The translations under genes and the position numbers were made by a program. Source: Bog-532 sp963732345 (GTDB taxonomy: Bacteria > Actinomycetota > Actinomycetes > Streptosporangiales > Streptosporangiaceae). From it: DNA of 64,000 bases. This document shows positions 60,098-64,000 of the stretch, one piece after another (the first letter of the stretch is position 1; each line of letters opens with the position of its first letter). The stretch lies in the NCBI GenBank assembly GCA_963732345.1, contig CAVSZI010000009.1, positions 62,001 to 126,000 of the forward strand, read 5' to 3'. Below the pieces are notes generated by a model. The model was not told where the DNA came from. It saw only the letters and a list, made by a program, of their open reading frames with translations, and searched no databases.

Positions 60098-61392
60098 ACG
60101 GCGGCGACGTGCGCGGCGAGCTGTTCGGCGCCGCCGAGCGCGTCGATGTGCGGGGCCGCGTCCGCCAGCGCCTCGCGGGAGCATTCCACCACGTTGATGA
60201 GCCGCAGGAACGGCAGCACGGTCAGCCCGGCGGCGTGCCGGGCCGTGCCGCCCGTGGGCAGCACGTGGTTGGAGCCTGCCAGGTAGTCGCCGAGCGAGAC
60301 CGGGGAGTACGGCCCGGCGAAGACCGCGCCCGCGTTCCGGACCCGCGCCGCGACCTTGGCCGCGTCCTCGGTCTGGATCTCCAGGTGCTCCGGGGCCCAG
60401 GCGTCGGAAACGGCCAGCGCGGCGTCGACGTCGGCCACGAGCACATACCCGGACTGGCCGCTGAGGGCTTGCTCGATGCGGTCGCGGTTCAGCGCCGGGG
60501 GCAGCTGAACGGCCAGTTCCGCGTCGGTCCGGGCGGGCAGGTCGGGGTCGGAGGTGATCAGCAGGCACGCGGCCAGCGGGTCGTGCTCCGCCTGCGCGAT
60601 GAGGTCGGCGGCCACGTAGGAGGGGTCGGCCGTGTGGTCGGCGATGATCGCGATCTCGGTCGGGCCGTTCTCGCCGTCGGTGCCCACGACCCCGCCGAGC
60701 AACCGCTTGGCCGCGGCCACGTAGACGTTGCCCGGCCCGGTGAGTACGTCGGCCGGGGCGCAGTCCTCGGTGCCGTACGCGAACATGGCCAGGGCCTGCG
60801 CGCCGCCGACCGCGTGCACCTCGTCCACGCCGAGCAGCGCGCACGCGGCGAGCACGGCCGGGTGCGGCAGCCCGCCGTTGTCGGCCTGTGGCGGGGAGGC
60901 CACCGCAACCGAGGCGACCCCCGCGACCTGTGCGGGCACCACGTTCATCACCACGGAGGAGGGATAAGCGACCAGGCCGCCGGGCACATAGACCCCGGCC
61001 CGGCTGACCGGGACGTACCGGCCGGCCACGGTGAGACCCTCGGCCGGCGTGACCACGGTGTCGGCGGGCGGCATCTGGGCCTGATGCACGAGCCGGGTCC
61101 GGCGGGCGGCCTCCTCCAGCGCGGCGGCCACGGCCGGATCGAGGTCGCGCGCGGCCTGGTCGAGCGCTTCGCGGGGCACGCGTGTGGTGGCCAGGTCGAC
61201 TCCGTCGAAGCGGGCGGTGTACTCGCGTATCGCCGCGGCGCCCCGGCGGCGGACGTCCTCGCACACCGGCCGGATCTGCTCGGCGGCCGCCGTGACGTCG
61301 AACGTCGCACGCGGCAGGACTCCGGACAGGGTGGTTCGGTTGAGGGTGGCGGCATCGCGGTCACGCAGGTCAATACGGGAGATCACCCGCAC
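60076..61392 (-). CDS. hisD: Histidinol dehydrogenase
   Basis: The 438-residue NAD enzyme does the last two oxidations to histidine. It shows YVPGGLVAYPSSVVMNVVPA, TGPGNVYVAAAKRLLGGVVG, the zinc-site AEHDPLAACLLITSD (His) and AGSNHVLPTGGTARHAAGLT (His). It is first in the hisD-C-B-H-A-F order. The start may be GTG 61392 or the next codons. Its stop codon lies in the 27-bp array. Confidence 0.94.
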   Translation of the reverse strand: MRVISRIDLRDRDAATLNRTTLSGVLPRATFDVTAAAEQIRPVCEDVRRRGAAAIREYTARFDGVDLATTRVPREALDQAARDLDPAVAAALEEAARRTRLVHQAQMPPADTVVTPAEGLTVAGRYVPVSRAGVYVPGGLVAYPSSVVMNVVPAQVAGVASVAVASPPQADNGGLPHPAVLAACALLGVDEVHAVGGAQALAMFAYGTEDCAPADVLTGPGNVYVAAAKRLLGGVVGTDGENGPTEIAIIADHTADPSYVAADLIAQAEHDPLAACLLITSDPDLPARTDAELAVQLPPALNRDRIEQALSGQSGYVLVADVDAALAVSDAWAPEHLEIQTEDAAKVAARVRNAGAVFAGPYSPVSLGDYLAGSNHVLPTGGTARHAAGLTVLPFLRLINVVECSREALADAAPHIDALGGAEQLAAHVAAVRVRVPK

Positions 61393-61404
61393 AGTCTACG
61401 GAGA

Positions 61405-61533
61405 GCTAGCCGGGGCGGTGCTCCCGGTCGCTAGCCGGGGCGGTGTTTCCGGTCGCTAGCCGGGGCGGTGCTCCCGGTCCCCCGCTGGTGGGCGGCGCTC
61501 CCGGTCCCCCGCTGGGGGGCGGTGTTTCCGGTC
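61405..61533. repeat. 25/27-bp minisatellite spanning a stop codon
   Basis: Three 25-bp units (61405-61429, 61430-61454, 61455-61479; starting GCTAGCCGGGGCGGTG) and two related 27-bp units (61480-61506, 61507-61533) abut. They encode the C-terminus of the membrane protein and contain its TAG. As 25 is not a multiple of three, the same bases are read in three frames in succession (CGG-CTA-GCG, GCT-AGC, GGC-TAG), and only the last copy provides the stop. Confidence 0.93.
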
Positions 61534-62212
61534 GCGGGGCAGCGGACTGGCCCGCGTGCTGGCGGGCGGACCGGCGGGCCGAGCGGGACCGGATCACGAT
61601 CTCGATCACGGCGATGGTGAGTGCGGCTAGCATTGGCCAGAACGTGAGGCCGCTCTTGGCTCCAAGCGTGAGCGATGCGTCAAGGCGCGTCCCGGGGGCG
61701 CTCACCGCCAGCTGATGCTGGAAGGCGGCGTGGCCGCCCAGGTCACCGACCCACAGCGCGACCGCCGACGCGGCCAGAGCACCGGCGATCAGGCCCGCCG
61801 CCGCGGCCGCGCCCCAGCGGCGGACCGCGATCAGGTAGCCGAGCGACCCGGTGAGCAGGCCGCCGATGACGCCGATCAGGCAGAACCAGACGTCCGCGAC
61901 GATGAAAGCGCTCGTCTCGGCGTTCACGACCTGGGCCATTCCGTGCCCGACGACCTCCACCAGGACGCGCGGCGCCACCGCGGCCCAGGCAAACCCGGCG
62001 GGGATCCCCCATACGGCGGTGGCGGCCGCGGCGGACACGAAGACCACCGCGACGGTGCGGATGGTCGGTACCGGGCGCGTGGGGCCTGCCTCGCTGGCCG
62101 GGGCGGCCGGGCTGGCCGGGCCTGGCGCTGCGGCCGCTCTAGGTTGGGGCACCGGTTCGCCCGGCGGAACCGGGAGGTGCGTGGTGTCCGTGATGTCCCC
62201 TTCTCTCGCCAC
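61406..62212 (-). CDS. Four-helix membrane protein upstream of hisD (DUF2567-like)
   Basis: The 268-residue product has a disordered Pro/Ala-rich start, then helices TVAVVFVSAAAATAVWGIPA, VWFCLIGVIGGLLTGSLGYL, AAAAAGLIAGALAASAVALW and FWPMLAALTIAVIEIVI. The layout resembles the actinobacterial DUF2567 family, but I am not certain. The basic stretch RSRSARRSARQH and a repeat-derived Pro/Gly/Thr tail finish it. It is cotranscribed in direction with hisD, 14 bases away. Confidence 0.7.
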   Translation of the reverse strand: MAREGDITDTTHLPVPPGEPVPQPRAAAAPGPASPAAPASEAGPTRPVPTIRTVAVVFVSAAAATAVWGIPAGFAWAAVAPRVLVEVVGHGMAQVVNAETSAFIVADVWFCLIGVIGGLLTGSLGYLIAVRRWGAAAAAGLIAGALAASAVALWVGDLGGHAAFQHQLAVSAPGTRLDASLTLGAKSGLTFWPMLAALTIAVIEIVIRSRSARRSARQHAGQSAAPRPETPPPSGGPGAPPTSGGPGAPPRLATGNTAPASDREHRPG

Positions 62213-62243
62213 CGGAGTGACCGTTTTACGCCGGACGAACCCG

Positions 62244-62542
62244 CTACGCCGGGTCCTCGCCCTCGACGAACGGCAGGCGGCGGGCCAGGGCCGTCTGCCT
62301 TACGTGCAGGGCTTCAGCGTATTCGGGCGAGGCGTACCACTCGCGCAGCCGCTCCGGGCTGGGGAATTCGACGATGACCACGCGCTCGTCGAGGGGCCAC
62401 TCCCCCTCCGGCACCTGCGGCCCTCGCCGTGCACAAGGTAACGGCCGCCGTACTGCGCGATAGAAGCCTCGGCCAGTTCCCGGTAACGCTGGGCCTGGGC
62501 CTCGTCGAGGACCTCGACCTCGGAGATCGCGTACGCCGTCAT
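62244..62542 (-). pseudogene. DUF1330-type small protein with one-base frameshift
   Basis: The ATG at 62542 gives MTAYAISEVEVLDEAQAQRY then YGGRYLVHGEG, and a second frame continues PQVPEGEWPLDERVVIVEFP, LREWYASPEYAEALHVRQTA to a stop at 62244. Both halves match the roughly 95-residue DUF1330 fold. Adding one G at 62419-62420 on the plus strand restores a single reading frame. As read, the protein would end as a shifted nonsense tail. Confidence 0.75.
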
Positions 62543-62660
62543 GAGTCAATTCTGGGGCACGGATGGCAGAGGCTGACCGCGGGTCACATCGGCATCGGCG
62601 GGACAGCCGCCGCCGGGACAGCGCCGCCGGGACACGGGACAGGAGAGAGCGAGTCGCGGG

Positions 62661-62771
62661 TCACACGGGGCCGTCGTGGGGGACGTAGTGCCGACTGCCG
62701 TCGGCCGGATCGGTCCAGACCCGCATGATCGTGCCCCTGGACGGATCACGGAACCGCTCCGGGGTGGGCAC
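62661..62771 (-). CDS. Possible small conserved protein upstream of the dnaE end
   Basis: From GTG 62771 the frame reads VPTPERFRDPSRGTIMRVWT and DPADGSRHYVPHDGPV, 36 residues. The MRVWxDPxDGSRHYVP pattern recalls a small protein seen near dnaE in other actinomycetes, from memory. The frame stays open upstream to the dnaE stop without an ATG. The rest of the gap 62543-62972 holds no gene I can support. Confidence 0.4.
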   Translation of the reverse strand: MPTPERFRDPSRGTIMRVWTDPADGSRHYVPHDGPV

Positions 62772-62972
62772 CCAGCCGGGTTGCGGCTCGGCCGCCTGGG
62801 CGTGCCGACCACGATGGCGCGGCTTGCCGTGTCCCGGTCCGCCGGCCGCACCCGGGCTCGTCAGGTCCGTCCCGGCGCCGGTGACGGCGATGGGCGGCAG
62901 GTCGGCCAGGGCCCAGCGAGGTTGCCCGCCACCCAGACCCCGGGCACGTCTAGCCCCGTCTAGCCCGCGGGG

Positions 62973-64000
62973 CTAGCTCACACAGGTGGGCCCCAGAAGC
63001 TGCTTCAGGTCTCCCAGTAGCGCCGGCGAGGCGGCGACGCGAAGCCTCTCATCCAGTCGCACCACCGTCGTCCGCTGGTCCCCGCGCAGCCGCAGGTGCA
63101 CCTCCGTCGGCCCGGGATGGGTCATCAGCACCTCCTTGAGCTGCTCGACCACCGGCGGAACGCACCGCGTCATCGGCAGCGACACCACGAAAGGGCCGCC
63201 ATCGTCCACCGACAAGTCCGGGACGGTCACGTCCATCGCGATCAGTTTCGGCACATCGTCGCGGCGGTCGATCCGGCCCTTGACCGCGATGATCGCGTCC
63301 TCGGCGATCGACATCGCATACAGCTGGTAGGTCGCCGGGAAGAACAGCACTTCGATCGCACCGGCCAGGTCCTCTAGGGTGGCCGCCGCCCACGGGTTGC
63401 CCTGCTTGGTCACCTTGCGCTGTACGCCGGACAGAATGCCGGCGACCTTGACCACTCCCCCACCATCATTGCGATCGCCGCGGCCCCGTTCGGAAGCATC
63501 AGCCCCAGACGTGAGAAGGTCGGCCAGCGAGCAATCGGCTTCCCGGGCGAGCAGGTGCTCGACCCCCAGCAGCGGATGATCGGAGACGTACAGGCCGAGC
63601 ATTTCGCGCTCGAAGCTGAGCCGGGTGGACTTGTCCCAGTCGCCATCCGGGATCGGCACGTCGAAGAATGCCTCGGTCTCAGCGTCCCCGCCGAACAGCG
63701 AATCCTGGCCGATCGCCTCGTTGCGCTTGATGTCGATCACCGCGTCGACGGCCTGCTCGTGCACCATCACGAGGCCCTTGCGCGGATGACTGAAGGAGTC
63801 GAACGCGCCGGCCTTAATCAGCGACTCGATCACGCGCTTGTTGCACACCACCGCGGGGACCTTGCGCAAGAAGTCGGAGAAGCTGGTGAACTCGCCCTCG
63901 GCCTTGCGCGCGGCCACGATCGCGTCGACCACGTTGGTGCCGACGTTACGGATCGCGGCCAGCCCGAACCGGACGTCGCGGCCCACCGCCGTGAACGTCG
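62973..64000 (-). CDS. dnaE: DNA polymerase III alpha subunit DnaE, C-terminal part
   Basis: The frame is open to the window edge, so only the last 342 residues are seen. They include RFGLAAIRNVGTNVVDAIVA, the helix-hairpin-helix region NKRVIESLIKAGAFDSF, then LSFEREMLGLYVSDHPLLGV, the OB domain (VKVAGILSGVQRKVTKQGNP WAAATLEDLAG) and the C-terminal domain ending LKQLLGPTCVS. The polymerase and PHP domains lie outside. This is the replicative DnaE1 type. Confidence 0.95.
   Translation of the reverse strand, partial: TFTAVGRDVRFGLAAIRNVGTNVVDAIVAARKAEGEFTSFSDFLRKVPAVVCNKRVIESLIKAGAFDSFSHPRKGLVMVHEQAVDAVIDIKRNEAIGQDSLFGGDAETEAFFDVPIPDGDWDKSTRLSFEREMLGLYVSDHPLLGVEHLLAREADCSLADLLTSGADASERGRGDRNDGGGVVKVAGILSGVQRKVTKQGNPWAAATLEDLAGAIEVLFFPATYQLYAMSIAEDAIIAVKGRIDRRDDVPKLIAMDVTVPDLSVDDGGPFVVSLPMTRCVPPVVEQLKEVLMTHPGPTEVHLRLRGDQRTTVVRLDERLRVAASPALLGDLKQLLGPTCVS

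Noticed and set aside
62850..62955. Possible thioredoxin-reductase-like end (VPGVWVAGNLAG)
   Set aside because: Only about ten residues resemble the family and the frame ends in nonsense; too little to call a remnant with confidence.

Overview
The window is high-GC DNA from an actinomycete, probably a filamentous member of the Streptomyces/Streptosporangiales type. Four things point there: two XRE (DUF5753) plus DUF397 regulatory modules, an ANTAR-type PdtaR response regulator, a PriA-type HisA within a his operon, and the gene neighbourhoods pyrG-nudix-ald-xerD-parA-scpA-scpB-rlu-aroH-tyrA-cmk-der and trpC-trpB-trpA-lgt-gltB-gltD-glyA. Most genes of the central part lie on the minus strand.

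Layout. 0-13 kb is accessory: a short GntR regulator with a palindromic operator, remnants of a SpoU methyltransferase and a cytochrome P450, a TauE/SafE permease, a small zinc-ribbon-like membrane protein, two oxidoreductases, a secreted trypsin-like protease, an S-adenosylmethionine methyltransferase, the XRE/DUF397 modules, an anti-sigma-factor-type ATPase, a nucleoside hydrolase and a LuxR remnant. 12.6-27.7 kb: bioA, then der, cmk, tyrA and aroH, a pseudouridine synthase, scpB/scpA, parA, xerD, ald, a nudix hydrolase, pyrG and a permease. 27.8-40.9 kb: uvrB, coaE, rpsA, polA, a secreted aldose epimerase, pdtaR, a tRNA with a Leu anticodon, a LAGLIDADG-type protein and glyA behind a ZTP riboswitch. 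41-53.1 kb: gltD and gltB, a degenerate lgt, trpA, trpB, trpC, a frameshifted response regulator and the Trp-linked membrane protein. 53.1-61.4 kb: hisI, two hypothetical genes, ppgK, then hisF-hisA(priA)-hisH-hisB-hisC-hisD. 61.4-64 kb: a membrane protein, a frameshifted DUF1330 gene and the 3' end of dnaE, cut by the window edge.

Function. The core of the window is amino-acid and nucleotide biosynthesis (Trp, His, Tyr/Phe, Glu, Ser/Gly-one-carbon, CTP), chromosome maintenance (ParA, ScpA/B, XerD, UvrB, PolA, DnaE) and translation (RpsA, Der, a pseudouridine synthase). PriA is expected to serve both His and Trp synthesis. trpE is absent from the slot where it usually lies.

Most unusual feature. 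Short tandem repeats of about 10-33 bp sit at gene ends and junctions throughout the window. In at least five cases the repeat unit contains the gene's own stop codon, and at hisD/hisC it contains the overlapping stop/start. Four conserved genes (scpB, gltD, an OmpR-type regulator, a DUF1330 gene) each carry one single-base indel. Three of these are a contracted run of three C on the coding strand, so sequencing error must be excluded before calling them pseudogenes. Two translationally coupled genes (xerD and the lgt homologue) have no ATG/GTG/TTG at their natural N-terminus and may start at CTG.
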